A DNA stretch of 47,215 bases from Pedosphaera sp. (GTDB taxonomy: Bacteria; Verrucomicrobiota; Verrucomicrobiia; Limisphaerales; UBA1100): NCBI GenBank assembly GCA_009695465.1, contig SIAW01000007.1, positions 1 to 47,215 of the forward strand, read 5' to 3'. The position numbers were made by a program, and so were the translations under genes. This document shows, one piece after another, positions 25,210 through 35,021 of the stretch (within the stretch, counting starts at the first letter, position 1; every line of letters starts with the position of its first letter). The notes beneath the pieces were generated by a model, which was not told the origin of the DNA, ran no database searches, and saw only the letters and a list, made by a program, of their open reading frames with translations.

Positions 25210-27753
25210 ATGTTCGACCAGTTCATCAATTGGAACGTCCTGAAATTGGGCTGGCCGCTGGTGCTCTTGCCGGTGCTCATCCATCTGTTCAACCGGCTTC
25301 GGCACAAGAAAATGCCGTGGGCGGCGATGATGTTCCTGCGCGTGGCCTCGCGCAAATCCACCAAGTACGCCAAGCTGCGGCAATTCCTCATCCTCTTCAT
25401 GCGCATGCTCGCGGTGCTGGCGCTCATCATGGCCATCAGCCGGCCGCTGGCGGGCAGTTGGCTTGGCGGCATGATGTCGAGCAAACCCGAGACGGTGCTC
25501 TTTGTGATGGACCGTTCCGTCACGATGGAATCCAAAGACACCGGCCGCGCCAGCAAACGCGAGGCTGCCGTGAAATTGCTGGAAGACACCGCCAAGAGTT
25601 TTCCCGGCATTGAGCTGTGGTATTTGGATCCGGTCGTCGGCACGCCGCAGCGCGTGGATCGCTTGCAGATGGAACAGAGCGGCGGACTGGGCGCGCAGTT
25701 TGAGATCAACGCCACCGACGTGCCCACCGATGTGCCGCGCCTGTTGGAGACCGCCGCAGATTGGCTCAAGAAAAACAAGTCCGGCAACTGCGAAATCTGG
25801 CTGGCCTCCGACATGCAGCAGAGCAACTGGCATCCCGACGCCGCCGGACGCTGGGCCGCCGTGGCCAGCGGATTGGGCGGCAAAGATGTGCCGTTCAAGG
25901 CGCGTGTGCAGGTGCTGGCCAAGACGCAATCGGTGAGCAATAACTTTTCCGTGCGCGTGCAGGAGGCCCGGCAGCGCGAAGTGCGCACGGAGAACCGGCT
26001 GGAGCTGGTGCTTAAATTCACCGGGCCTGCTGATGCCTCGCGGCCCATGCCGCTCAAGTTTCATCTCAACGGCAAGGACGTACCGGAGAACGAGGTGGAC
26101 GCCAATCATCGCCAGTTCAATCTCTCCGCTGCCACCACGCGCCGGCAGGGACAGGAAGCGGAGCTGGTGCAAAACGTCTTTCTGCCGCTGGCCAACGCAC
26201 CGGCCACCGGCTGGGGTTATGTGCAGATTGGCAGCGACCTCGCCGGGAGCGAACGCTACGCCACCGATGACAACCCCCGCGACAATCGCAGCTACTTCGT
26301 GTACGGCCCGGGATTGGAAAAGGCGCGCGCGCTCATTGTCGGCCCGCAGCACTTTTCTGCCGGTTACCTGCGGCTGGCCGCTGATCCTTTCGACAACAAC
26401 ATCGCCAAGGTGGTCACGCCCGAAGCATTGGCTGAGGTGAAATTCACCGACTACGCCAGCGTGCTGTGGCACGGCGCGTTGCCCACGGGCGACTTGGCCG
26501 TGCGCTTGCAGCAATATCTGGCGCAGGGCGGCGTCACCATGTTTGTGCCGGAGGCCAACGCCACCGTGTCCGGCGATCGTGCCTTTGTCGGCGTGTCATG
26601 GGGCAGCGCGCAAGCGGCCACCAATCTCGCCGGCCAGCCGCTGGCCAACTGGCGTCAGGCATTGCCCGGTGTTGATAATAACAAGACCGGTAAACCTGAG
26701 AAGCAGGGCGGGTTTCTGGTCGGCGGTTGGAAAGATCGCGAAGGGCCGCTGTCCAATGCGCAGAATGAGAAGCCGCTGCCGGTGACCGATCTTGTCACGA
26801 TTCGCCGCGCCGGATTGGTAGATCACGCCAAGCTGGCGGTGGAACAGATCCAACTGGCGCAGCAGGTGGCCGATGCACTTTCCAAAGGCAACACGTCCGC
26901 GGGCGTGGGCAACATGCTGCGCGAACTGCAACAGGCGCTGAACGCCGCCGCCACGCATGCAGAAAAACTGGGCACCGTGCGATGGACGGCCGACCGCGCA
27001 GTGGCGTTGAAGACCGAACTGATCGAGTCGCTGGCCAACGTGGATCCGTTGGACGAGACCGCCGCCACACAGGCCATGTTGCGCTTGGTGCCGCTCATCA
27101 AACAATGGGCGACGGAATTGGAGTCGGCCACTGGCGGTTACCATCTGCTGGCGCACTATGAAGATGGAGCCTCGCTCTTGGCGCGGCAACTGGTCGGGCG
27201 CGGGCAGGCGTATTTTCTGGCGACGCGCCCGGACGAAGCGTGGTCGAGCCTGCAGGAAGAATGGGTGTTCCTCATCTTGGTGCAGCGCCTGCTGCAAACC
27301 GGCGAGGCACTGGGCGCAGGCAGTTATTCGGTGGCGCACAGCCGCGTGGTGGGGGTGTTTAAGCCTGAAGGAGAGTCGGCCGTGGTGACGTGGAACGCCA
27401 AAGTCGGCGAGGGCGACGCGCCTGATTATCGCCGCGACGCAGGCATCTATGAATCAGCCGACGGCCAGGTGCTGGCGCTCAACCGCCCGCCGACGGAGGA
27501 TGACGCCCGGTATTTTGGCCCCGACCAGGAGCATCTCTTGAAAAGTCTCTTCGCCGGAGTGCCCCTGCATGTGCACTGGGAAAATTCCTCCGACACCGCC
27601 GGCAAGGCCGCCGCCGGGCCGAAGGAAGTCTGGCGTTGGCTCCTCGTTTTCATGGCGGCATTTTTGTTGGGCGAAGCCATCCTCATCCTGCCGCGCACCT
27701 CCGACGAGACGGTCGCGGGCCGTGCGCCAGTGCAACCCGCTACCAGCACTTGA
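25210..27753 (+). CDS. BatA-like membrane protein with vWA-type domain
   Basis: An 847-residue membrane protein. The N-terminal BatA domain (residues 1-90) has hydrophobic segments at about 13-28 and 58-78, with the family pattern WPLVLLPVLIHLFNRLR...MPWAAMMFLR. A vWA-type domain follows with a modified metal motif DRSVT (Asp101, Ser103, Thr105 in place of the usual last Ser). The long central part (about 250-800) includes a glutamine-amidotransferase-like strand pattern (SVLWHGALPTGDLAVRLQQYLAQGGVTMFVPEA) typical of these large BatA proteins. A C-terminal membrane helix (RWLLVFMAAFLLGEAILIL) follows. Most of the protein should face the periplasm. It is part of the MoxR-vWA run. Confidence 0.9.
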   Translation: MFDQFINWNVLKLGWPLVLLPVLIHLFNRLRHKKMPWAAMMFLRVASRKSTKYAKLRQFLILFMRMLAVLALIMAISRPLAGSWLGGMMSSKPETVLFVMDRSVTMESKDTGRASKREAAVKLLEDTAKSFPGIELWYLDPVVGTPQRVDRLQMEQSGGLGAQFEINATDVPTDVPRLLETAADWLKKNKSGNCEIWLASDMQQSNWHPDAAGRWAAVASGLGGKDVPFKARVQVLAKTQSVSNNFSVRVQEARQREVRTENRLELVLKFTGPADASRPMPLKFHLNGKDVPENEVDANHRQFNLSAATTRRQGQEAELVQNVFLPLANAPATGWGYVQIGSDLAGSERYATDDNPRDNRSYFVYGPGLEKARALIVGPQHFSAGYLRLAADPFDNNIAKVVTPEALAEVKFTDYASVLWHGALPTGDLAVRLQQYLAQGGVTMFVPEANATVSGDRAFVGVSWGSAQAATNLAGQPLANWRQALPGVDNNKTGKPEKQGGFLVGGWKDREGPLSNAQNEKPLPVTDLVTIRRAGLVDHAKLAVEQIQLAQQVADALSKGNTSAGVGNMLRELQQALNAAATHAEKLGTVRWTADRAVALKTELIESLANVDPLDETAATQAMLRLVPLIKQWATELESATGGYHLLAHYEDGASLLARQLVGRGQAYFLATRPDEAWSSLQEEWVFLILVQRLLQTGEALGAGSYSVAHSRVVGVFKPEGESAVVTWNAKVGEGDAPDYRRDAGIYESADGQVLALNRPPTEDDARYFGPDQEHLLKSLFAGVPLHVHWENSSDTAGKAAAGPKEVWRWLLVFMAAFLLGEAILILPRTSDETVAGRAPVQPATST

Positions 27754-27757
27754 TGTC

Positions 27758-30385
27758 ATGCTGACGACCGACGTCCCCACATTAGTCCTGGTGTTCGTGC
27801 TGCTCGTGCTGGCGACGACGGGCGTGCTGTGCTTCCTCAACTGGTACCGGCGGCGCGGCGCGGGCGTGGCGTTTCTGGAAACCCTGCGCTTCGTGACGAT
27901 GGCGCTCATCCTTTTCACGTTGTGCAAGCCGGAGTTTCATCGGGAGAAACCGCGCAAAGAAGATCCGCAGGTGGACATCCTCGTGCTGGCCGATGCCTCC
28001 GGCAGCATGACGACGGAGGACGTGGACTTGGGCCGCGGTCACGTGCCGCTTTCGCGCCAGCAATTGCTCGACGCGCGGCTGGGCTTGATCGGCGCGTTGA
28101 CGGAAGCCGATCCGCTGGGCGAGCGCGTGCTGCAGGTGTTCCAACCTTCGCCCGCGCACACGGCGGGATTGCAGCCGGGCGATGTCATCACGCAAGTGGA
28201 CGGCAACTCCACGCAAAGTGGGCTGGCCAAATTATTGGAAGGCCGCACGGCCGGACAGACGTTGAAACTTGCGGTGCGTCGCAGCGGGGCGGTCACGCCG
28301 ATGGATCTCAAACTGGCGGGACTGGGCGAGGTGTTGCAGGATGAATTGCGCAAACGCAAAGTGGAGGCGCGCGTGTACGTGCAGCCCTTTGGCAAACCCG
28401 AAGGCAACGGCTCCACCGTGCGGCTGGTGGGCACGGACATCAACCGCGCCATTCTCACCGAGGCGGAGAAGCATGACAACCTGCGCGCGCTGCTGCTCTT
28501 GAGCGACGGCGATTGGAACATCGGCAAGTCGCCCACCGAAGAGGGTGCGCGTTTTCTGCGCGAGCGCAACGCCACCGCGCACGTCGTTACTGATTTGGGC
28601 CGCACGTCGTATCTGCCCGATGTGGAGTTGGTGCTCGAAGACATTCCTTCCTTCGGCGTGGTGGACGATCGTATCGCCGTGCCGTTCCGCGTGCGCAACC
28701 ATCTCACGCGCGAGGTGTCCACCAACATCATTCTGCGCGGGGAGAACAACGAGGCCATTGATTCCAAACGCGTCATCGTGCCGGCGCGCGGTCAGTCCAC
28801 CGGCACGTTCATCTGGGAACCCATCCGCAGCGGGCCGCACCGCATGAAGGTGGATCTGCCCGTGTCGCCCGAGGAACTTTTCAAGACCAACAACGTCCAG
28901 ACTTTCGCCATCAACATCCAGCGCAACACAAACAACGTGCTGATCATCGAGAGTTCGCCGCGCTGGGAATATCGCTTCCTACGCAACGCCCTCACACGCG
29001 ATCCCGATGTGGCGCCGCGCGTGCTGCTGCTGCATCCGGGATTGCAACGCGGCGACGGCAACAATTATCTCAACGGCTTCCCGCCGCTCAGCCGCACGGC
29101 CGATCAGAAGATCATCCCCGGTCCGGTGGCGTTGCCCGATTACGATTTGATTTTTCTGGGCGACGTGGGCTTGGGCGCCGGCGGCATCAGCGACGAGCAG
29201 GCGCGGCAGATCAAAAATCTGGTCGAGCATCATTCCAGCGGGCTGGTGTTCATGCCCGGCCAGTTGGGCAATCAGATCACTTTTTACAGATGGAAGACGC
29301 ACGACGTGCAACCCGCCGACACCCCCAACAGCATCGCCGCGATGCACGGAGTGGCGCCGCGCACGCTCAGCTACGCGAATTTTGGCGTGGACTTGGACAA
29401 CCTCAAACCGGGCACGCAACTGCACATCCCGCATCCGCTGGCCGATCTGTTGCCGGTGGCGTTCGACTTGAAGGCGCCGCGCGGCGATTGGACGGTCAAC
29501 GAATCGCGCTTCAGCCTGTTGCCCGAAGGACGCGGCAATCCGCTGCTACTTTTGGGACGCGACGAGTTTGAGAACGAAGAATTGTGGAAGACCATCTTGC
29601 CCGGATTTTTCTGGCACGCCGGCGTGCTGCGCGATGTGCCCGGCTCGCAAATCCTCGCCATCCATTCCACGCGCCGCAATCAATACGGCTATCTGCCGCT
29701 GCTCGTCACCCAAGCCGCCGGCAACGGGCAGGTGCTTTTCATGGGCACCGACAGCGCGTGGCGCTGGCGTCGCGGTGTGGAGGACAAGTACCACTACCGT
29801 TTCTGGGGGCAGGTGGTGCGGTGGATGGCGCACAAACGCAAACAAGCCGGCGGGCAGGGGATGCACTTGGTCTTCTCGCCCGAACGTCCCAAGCTGGGCG
29901 ACACGCTCAATATCGAGGGCATTCTCACCGACTGGGCTGGCGTTGCTGCTGATGAAATCGTGCAGGCAGAAGTGCAGTTGCCCGGTGGCGGCGAGAAGCG
30001 GTTGACCTTCGAGCCGGTGCCCGGTGGCATGGGCAATTATCGCGCCAAGATCCTGCTGGATGAGGCTGGCCCGTATTCCGTGCGCGCCTACACCAGCAAG
30101 GCCAAGCGCGAGGTCAAGAAATCCGTCACCGCCGAGCAGACGGTGATTGAGGTTGTCGGCCGCCCCATCAACGCGGCCATGCTCGCGCAGTTGGCTCGCG
30201 ACACCCGTGGCGGCGCGCATTCGCTGGCCAATCTCACCCCCATGATTGAGCAGATTACCGAGAAAATCCGCTACAAGCCGGAGATCGAGGAATACAAGCT
30301 TTGGGCCCAAATGTGGTGGGGCGGACTGATTTTGTTCCTCCTTGCAGTTTATTGGACAATGCGTAAGGTGCTGGGACTGATTTAG
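27758..30385 (+). CDS. membrane vWA protein with an inserted PDZ-like segment
   Basis: An 875-residue protein. Two N-terminal membrane helices (residues about 8-28 and 42-56) precede a vWA domain whose metal motif DASGS is intact (Asp79, Ser81, Ser83). Inside that domain, residues about 120-187 read as a PDZ-like half: ERVLQVFQPSPAHTAGLQPGD, VITQVDGN, then LEGRTAGQTLKLAVRRSG. After it the vWA fold resumes (ARVYVQPF and LLLLSDGDWN). Later residues contain a glutamine-amidotransferase-like block (LVEHHSSGLVFMPGQLG) and a C-terminal membrane helix (WWGGLILFLLAVYWTM). The ATG at 27758 follows the previous stop by 4 bases. It probably works with the BatA-like protein at the membrane. Confidence 0.9.
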   Translation: MLTTDVPTLVLVFVLLVLATTGVLCFLNWYRRRGAGVAFLETLRFVTMALILFTLCKPEFHREKPRKEDPQVDILVLADASGSMTTEDVDLGRGHVPLSRQQLLDARLGLIGALTEADPLGERVLQVFQPSPAHTAGLQPGDVITQVDGNSTQSGLAKLLEGRTAGQTLKLAVRRSGAVTPMDLKLAGLGEVLQDELRKRKVEARVYVQPFGKPEGNGSTVRLVGTDINRAILTEAEKHDNLRALLLLSDGDWNIGKSPTEEGARFLRERNATAHVVTDLGRTSYLPDVELVLEDIPSFGVVDDRIAVPFRVRNHLTREVSTNIILRGENNEAIDSKRVIVPARGQSTGTFIWEPIRSGPHRMKVDLPVSPEELFKTNNVQTFAINIQRNTNNVLIIESSPRWEYRFLRNALTRDPDVAPRVLLLHPGLQRGDGNNYLNGFPPLSRTADQKIIPGPVALPDYDLIFLGDVGLGAGGISDEQARQIKNLVEHHSSGLVFMPGQLGNQITFYRWKTHDVQPADTPNSIAAMHGVAPRTLSYANFGVDLDNLKPGTQLHIPHPLADLLPVAFDLKAPRGDWTVNESRFSLLPEGRGNPLLLLGRDEFENEELWKTILPGFFWHAGVLRDVPGSQILAIHSTRRNQYGYLPLLVTQAAGNGQVLFMGTDSAWRWRRGVEDKYHYRFWGQVVRWMAHKRKQAGGQGMHLVFSPERPKLGDTLNIEGILTDWAGVAADEIVQAEVQLPGGGEKRLTFEPVPGGMGNYRAKILLDEAGPYSVRAYTSKAKREVKKSVTAEQTVIEVVGRPINAAMLAQLARDTRGGAHSLANLTPMIEQITEKIRYKPEIEEYKLWAQMWWGGLILFLLAVYWTMRKVLGLI

Positions 30386-30422
30386 CGTCTAATCGGGAGG
30401 CAAAAAAACGGAGAAAGGTGCT

Positions 30423-33400
30423 ATGAACGACAACGGCCGTGAAAGAATGGAACTGCCCGCGGACTTGCAGAGGCAGTTTGAGAAGCTGGAACGGAAATTA
30501 TGGTGGGTGGATTCCACCATCGCAATCTGTGGCACCATGTTGGGTGCCTTTTTGGCGTTCAGCATCTTTTTCATGACGGATCTCGCCGGCGAGACTTCGT
30601 CGGCAACCCGCTTGGCGCTCTTTGCGCTGGCGGTGGGCGCCGCCGGTTATTGCGGCTGGCAATGGCTGCGGTTGTGGGTGTTCAACAAACGCGACACGCG
30701 CGACCTCTCCAAACTGGTGCAGGGCGGCCATCGCAAACTGGGCGACCGCCTGCTGGGCATCGTGGAGTTGGCCGACCCGCACACCGCGCCGGCCTACGCC
30801 TCCGAAGGGTTGCGCCGTGCGGCCATCAATCAGGTGTCAAAAGAAGCGGGCAAGTACGACTTCCGCTCCGTGGTGGCCACGCGCAAGCCGCGCATCTATT
30901 TCGTGCTGGCCTTGTTCATTGCCAGTATGGCGATGCTGCCGGCGTATTGGGTGCCTGCGATTTTTAAGAACAAGGTCAAGCGCCTTGCCAATCCCGTTGG
31001 GCAGACCGAACGCCTCACGCTCGCTGCCGTCGGCGAAGAGGATGTCAACGTGGGCAGTGTGATTGACCGCAACCGGGTGCTGGCGGTGCACGAGTTGGGC
31101 ATCAAAGGGCAGGGCGGCCCGGCGATCTATCAAGTGCGCGACGGTGCTGGGCGCGTGAAGTACATCGAGGTTTCCCAAAGCGCGGTCAAGGGCGGCCGCA
31201 TCGACAACATCTTCGTGGTGCCCGCCGGGGAGCAAAGTCAGGTGCACGCGCGCTTCAATGCCGATCCCTTCGTGGGCCGCTTTGGACTGTGGCGCGATCG
31301 CGTGGTGAGCGCAGCGCAAGGTGCGGAGAATTATTTGCAGAATAATGTCGGAGCCTCGACCGATCTGGCCCAAGCGGCCAATCGCATCCTGCCCAATCCC
31401 TTGAAGGCCACCGTGGTGGAGTCGGATGGGGAGTCCAAAACGGTGGACTTGGAGAATATCAAGCTCGGCGAGGGCGACCGGCTCACCGGCGATTTCAATC
31501 TGCAACTCAAAGGCCGCACCAAGCCCGGCGAGTTGGCCCTGAACCTGGTGGACATCAAGAAGCGCGTCTTCATCCAGCCTGTGCCGCGGCCCACGCTGCG
31601 CGCCGACAAGGTGGCGCGGGTGTTTTATCCGGACTACCTGCAGCGTCCCTCCGAGGTCGTCTCGGCCGATGCCTCCACGCATTTCCCCTTCGGCAGCAAG
31701 GTGTCTTTTGAGGTGCGCTCCGACAATTTCCGCGAACTGCTCGCCGCCGAATATGTCGTCTCGGTGGATTTGACCGAGGCGGAAGTGGCGCGTCTGCGCG
31801 AGGCAATCGACACGCTCTCCGTGGCCCCGTACCACACGCAACTGCAGGCCGGTGCCACGGCCGATCATCACAGCGAACTGAGCCGTCGGCTCGGCTTGCC
31901 CGCAGAACTGGTCACGCCGGAAAATCTGTCGCGCATGATTTTGGCGCAGGCTGATCAAGCCACGTTGACCAAGGCCGCCGAGGAATTGGCCACAGCCACA
32001 AAGACCGGTGCGGAGGGCATTGGCGAGTTCGACAAGTGGGCGCAGAAATTGAAAGTGCCCAAGGCGTATCTCACCGCCGAAGCGCTGGCCAAGGTCAGCC
32101 CCAAACAGATCAAGCTCTCCGTGCCCGAGTTGGCCGTGGAGCAGTATCACCACATGTTGCTGCAGGGCGCCTCGCGCTATTCGCAGCAGTTCAGCACCGT
32201 GCCGTTGCCGCTGGACGGCGCGGCGGCCACCAGCCTCACCGTGGCGTCGTGGAAGGATATCTTCGAGATGGACGCCAACCCGAAGGACACGTGGAGCGGC
32301 GGCTTTGAGATGCGCCCCGACGAGCGGCCGTTCGCTGACTGGACCGATTGGCCGGGCATGGAGAACACCGAGGCGGTGCTCATCAACCGCACGTTCCCCA
32401 TCCGCATTTTCTCATCGGATGATCTGGGTCTGTACGAGATGCGCCTGCGTTGGGAAGCCCGCAAGATCGGCTCCGAGGAAGTCATCAAGCGCGATGAAAT
32501 GATCATCCAGAATGGCAATCCGAAAGCCACGCGGTTGGACGGCGAGTTCATCTTCTCCGGTCGTCTGCTGGGGTTGACCGAGGGCACCGATGTCACGCTG
32601 ACCATTCTGGCGCGCGACTATCATTTCCATAAGGACGGCCGGCAGTTCATCTCGCGCCCGTTCCACGTCCGCATCGTCACCGCTGCGGAACACGCCAAGA
32701 TCATTCAGGACATCTTCAAAGAAAAGATGGCGGAACTGGACAACATGGTGCGCCGTCAGGAACGCCTGCTCACCGAGGGCCGCGATTTGCAGGGCAAGCC
32801 CAGCGCGCAGAAGGAAGGCAGCGAGGCGAGCCAGGAACTGCGCAACCAATCGCAGGAGCAACGCAACCTCGCGCAGGATTTGAAGAACCTCGCGCGTGAG
32901 ATCGGCGAGTTGGCCGAGGGTGCCTTTGGCAACCCCGACATCAGCCCGGACACCAAGGCCAAGATGGCCGAAGCAAAGCAGCAGCTTGAAGGCATCGCCC
33001 AAAACCCGATGAGCAAGGCTGCTGAAAATCTGAGCCAAGCCAGCCAAGCCCAAAAGGGCGATCAAGGTCAGAAGGGCGATCAAGGTCAGAAGGGCGATCA
33101 AGGTCAAAAGGGCGATCAAGGTCAAAAGGGCGATCAAGGTCAAAAGGGCGACCAAGGTCAAAAGGGCGACCAAGGTCAAAAGGGCGATCAAGGTCAAAAG
33201 GGCGACCAAGGTCAAAAGGGGCAGCAGGGGCAAAAAGGTCAAAAAGGACAGCCGGGCCAACCGGGACAGCCAGGCCAACCGGGACAGCCAAGTCGTCAGG
33301 AGAAGTTGGATGAGGCATTGAAGAACGAGCAGGCTGCGCTGGATCAGTTGAAGAAGATGCAGGAGAAATCGGCCGAGACCATCGAGGCGATGTTCCTCAA

Positions 33401-35021
33401 CACCATCATTGCCCGCATGCGCAAGGTCGCTGATTCCGAGCAGAAGATTGAGGAAGGCTTGAAGGGCAAATTCGCGGAACTGGCCGGCGCCACGACCGAG
33501 CAGTTGGCGAAGAAGTTGCAGGACATGCTGCGCGATTTCAGCGCCGATCAAACCCACAATAGCAAGGACGCCGATGAGCTGCAGGGCGAGATCAACCGGT
33601 TCTTCGAGGAGACCGGCCGCAAGGAACAGAAGTTCGGCCAGGTCGCCCGCGAGATGGAAGAGAAGAAGGCGGCCGAAGCCCTGCGCGACAACGCGGCTCT
33701 CATCAAACAGAACATCGCGATGAAGGCCATCCGCGGCGCCAATCTGATGAAGGATCAGTTCAACAAATGGGCTGACCTCTTGGAGGCTGCGAAAGAAGCT
33801 GGCGGTGGTGGCGGCGGCGGTGGTGGTGGCGGCGGCGGTTCCAACGAGGACGCGCTGGAACGCATCATCGAACTCTTGCGCCTGCGCCAAGCCGAGATGG
33901 ATCTGCGCACGGCGACGCAGGAGTTGGATCGCAAGAAGGCGACCATGAAGGCCGAGGATTTCGATGAGATCGCCGCTTCACTGGCGTTCCGGCAATTCGA
34001 GATCGAGCGCGATCTGGAACGCGAACGTGAGCTGCGCGGCAACGGCAAGTTCATCATCCCCGCGCAGAAAGACATGAGCGAGGCTCGCGGTCGGTTGGAT
34101 CGTGCCGAGCTGGGTGAGTTGGGCCGTCAACAGCTCGACGCTGCTGCAGCGGAACTGGAGCGCGCGCTCAAGGCGTTGGACGAGATCTCTGAACGCGCCA
34201 ACAACGCTGTCGAGAAGGCCGTGAAGCCCGAGGAAAAGAAGCCGGCGCAAAAGCTGGAGGAACAGGCCGCTGGATTGGGAGTTGATCTGCGCAAGCTCGC
34301 GCAGGAGGCACGCAATGAGGCCGATCCCAAGTTGACCCAGGAGGCCAAGCTCCACGCCCGCGCCGTGCAACTGGCGCTGCTCGCTCGTGCGATGGCGAAG
34401 GATAAGATTGCCGAGGTCGAGAAACAGGCCGGTGAAGCGAAGGTGGATCCCAAGGATTTCCTCAACGAAGCCAAGCAGGCGCTGGCCGATGCCGCCAAGG
34501 AGGCCGACAAAGCCGCCGGCAGTTTTGCGCAGCATCAGGACATGAAGAAGGCCAACCAGAAACCCACGTTGCCGGCCACCGGGCCGTACACGGAGGAGGC
34601 GCAGTCTGACGCGATCCTCAAGCTGGAGCGCGAAGTGCAGGACATGTTGCAGCAAGGCGGCGGTCAGGGCAAAGGCGAGCCTAGCGAGATGGACGAGCGC
34701 CAGTTGCGGCTGCTGATGGAGATGATGAAGATGTTGCAGGCGCAGGGCTTGATGCCCGGCCAGATGCAGGGCGCCATGCCCGGCAGCGGCCAAGGTCAAG
34801 GCCAGCCCAGCCCCGGCAGTGGTCAGGGTCAAAGCCCGGGCATGAGCAGTGCCGGCGGCGACACCAAGCGTACCGACACCATCACCGGCTCGGCGTACAA
34901 TCAGAACGACATCTCCCGCGCCAGCCGTCAGGCCGCAGGCGCCAACCGGGCGATGCCCGATGAATACCGCGACGCCCTGCAGGCTTATCTGCGCGGCGTC
35001 CGTTCCGGAAACAACAAATGA
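30423..35021 (+). CDS. very large DUF4175-like membrane protein with a collagen-like segment
   Basis: A 1,532-residue protein with an AGAAAGG ribosome site before its ATG. Three membrane helices lie near the N-terminus (about residues 29-54, 60-82 and 158-180). A periplasmic beta-rich part follows, and from about residue 750 the protein is mostly charged helical and coiled-coil (for example ELDNMVRRQERLL). The layout resembles DUF4175/TIGR02302 proteins. Between residues 877 and 954 it carries 26 consecutive Gly-x-y triplets, nine of them QKGDQG hexapeptides, like collagen. A run of 13 glycines is at 1127-1139, and a Gly/Gln/Pro/Ser-rich patch lies near the end. It is the centre of the MoxR-vWA run; its stop overlaps the next ATG. 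The function is unknown. Confidence 0.88.
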   Translation: MNDNGRERMELPADLQRQFEKLERKLWWVDSTIAICGTMLGAFLAFSIFFMTDLAGETSSATRLALFALAVGAAGYCGWQWLRLWVFNKRDTRDLSKLVQGGHRKLGDRLLGIVELADPHTAPAYASEGLRRAAINQVSKEAGKYDFRSVVATRKPRIYFVLALFIASMAMLPAYWVPAIFKNKVKRLANPVGQTERLTLAAVGEEDVNVGSVIDRNRVLAVHELGIKGQGGPAIYQVRDGAGRVKYIEVSQSAVKGGRIDNIFVVPAGEQSQVHARFNADPFVGRFGLWRDRVVSAAQGAENYLQNNVGASTDLAQAANRILPNPLKATVVESDGESKTVDLENIKLGEGDRLTGDFNLQLKGRTKPGELALNLVDIKKRVFIQPVPRPTLRADKVARVFYPDYLQRPSEVVSADASTHFPFGSKVSFEVRSDNFRELLAAEYVVSVDLTEAEVARLREAIDTLSVAPYHTQLQAGATADHHSELSRRLGLPAELVTPENLSRMILAQADQATLTKAAEELATATKTGAEGIGEFDKWAQKLKVPKAYLTAEALAKVSPKQIKLSVPELAVEQYHHMLLQGASRYSQQFSTVPLPLDGAAATSLTVASWKDIFEMDANPKDTWSGGFEMRPDERPFADWTDWPGMENTEAVLINRTFPIRIFSSDDLGLYEMRLRWEARKIGSEEVIKRDEMIIQNGNPKATRLDGEFIFSGRLLGLTEGTDVTLTILARDYHFHKDGRQFISRPFHVRIVTAAEHAKIIQDIFKEKMAELDNMVRRQERLLTEGRDLQGKPSAQKEGSEASQELRNQSQEQRNLAQDLKNLAREIGELAEGAFGNPDISPDTKAKMAEAKQQLEGIAQNPMSKAAENLSQASQAQKGDQGQKGDQGQKGDQGQKGDQGQKGDQGQKGDQGQKGDQGQKGDQGQKGDQGQKGQQGQKGQKGQPGQPGQPGQPGQPSRQEKLDEALKNEQAALDQLKKMQEKSAETIEAMFLNTIIARMRKVADSEQKIEEGLKGKFAELAGATTEQLAKKLQDMLRDFSADQTHNSKDADELQGEINRFFEETGRKEQKFGQVAREMEEKKAAEALRDNAALIKQNIAMKAIRGANLMKDQFNKWADLLEAAKEAGGGGGGGGGGGGGSNEDALERIIELLRLRQAEMDLRTATQELDRKKATMKAEDFDEIAASLAFRQFEIERDLERERELRGNGKFIIPAQKDMSEARGRLDRAELGELGRQQLDAAAAELERALKALDEISERANNAVEKAVKPEEKKPAQKLEEQAAGLGVDLRKLAQEARNEADPKLTQEAKLHARAVQLALLARAMAKDKIAEVEKQAGEAKVDPKDFLNEAKQALADAAKEADKAAGSFAQHQDMKKANQKPTLPATGPYTEEAQSDAILKLEREVQDMLQQGGGQGKGEPSEMDERQLRLLMEMMKMLQAQGLMPGQMQGAMPGSGQGQGQPSPGSGQGQSPGMSSAGGDTKRTDTITGSAYNQNDISRASRQAAGANRAMPDEYRDALQAYLRGVRSGNNK
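33051..33293 (+). repeat. 18-bp tandem repeat encoding collagen-like Gly-x-y triplets
   Basis: Nine tandem copies of an 18-bp unit (CAAAAGGGCGATCAAGGT and close variants) fill 33051-33212, each encoding QKGDQG. They are followed by QKGQQG, two QKG, four QPG and QPS. Copies differ only at third positions (cag/caa, gat/gac), which points to recent duplication. Because the unit is a multiple of 3, copy-number changes keep the frame. Confidence 0.95.
33801..33839 (+). repeat. polyglycine codon tract (13 codons)
   Basis: Thirteen consecutive glycine codons mixing GGC and GGT encode a flexible hinge between two helical regions of the DUF4175-like protein (residues 1127-1139). The mixed codon use makes it less prone to slippage than a pure repeat. 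Confidence 0.95.

Noticed and set aside
33051-33293. Possible CRISPR-like array
   Set aside because: Units are 18 bp, directly adjacent without spacers, in frame and encode Gly-x-y triplets, so this is a coding tandem repeat.
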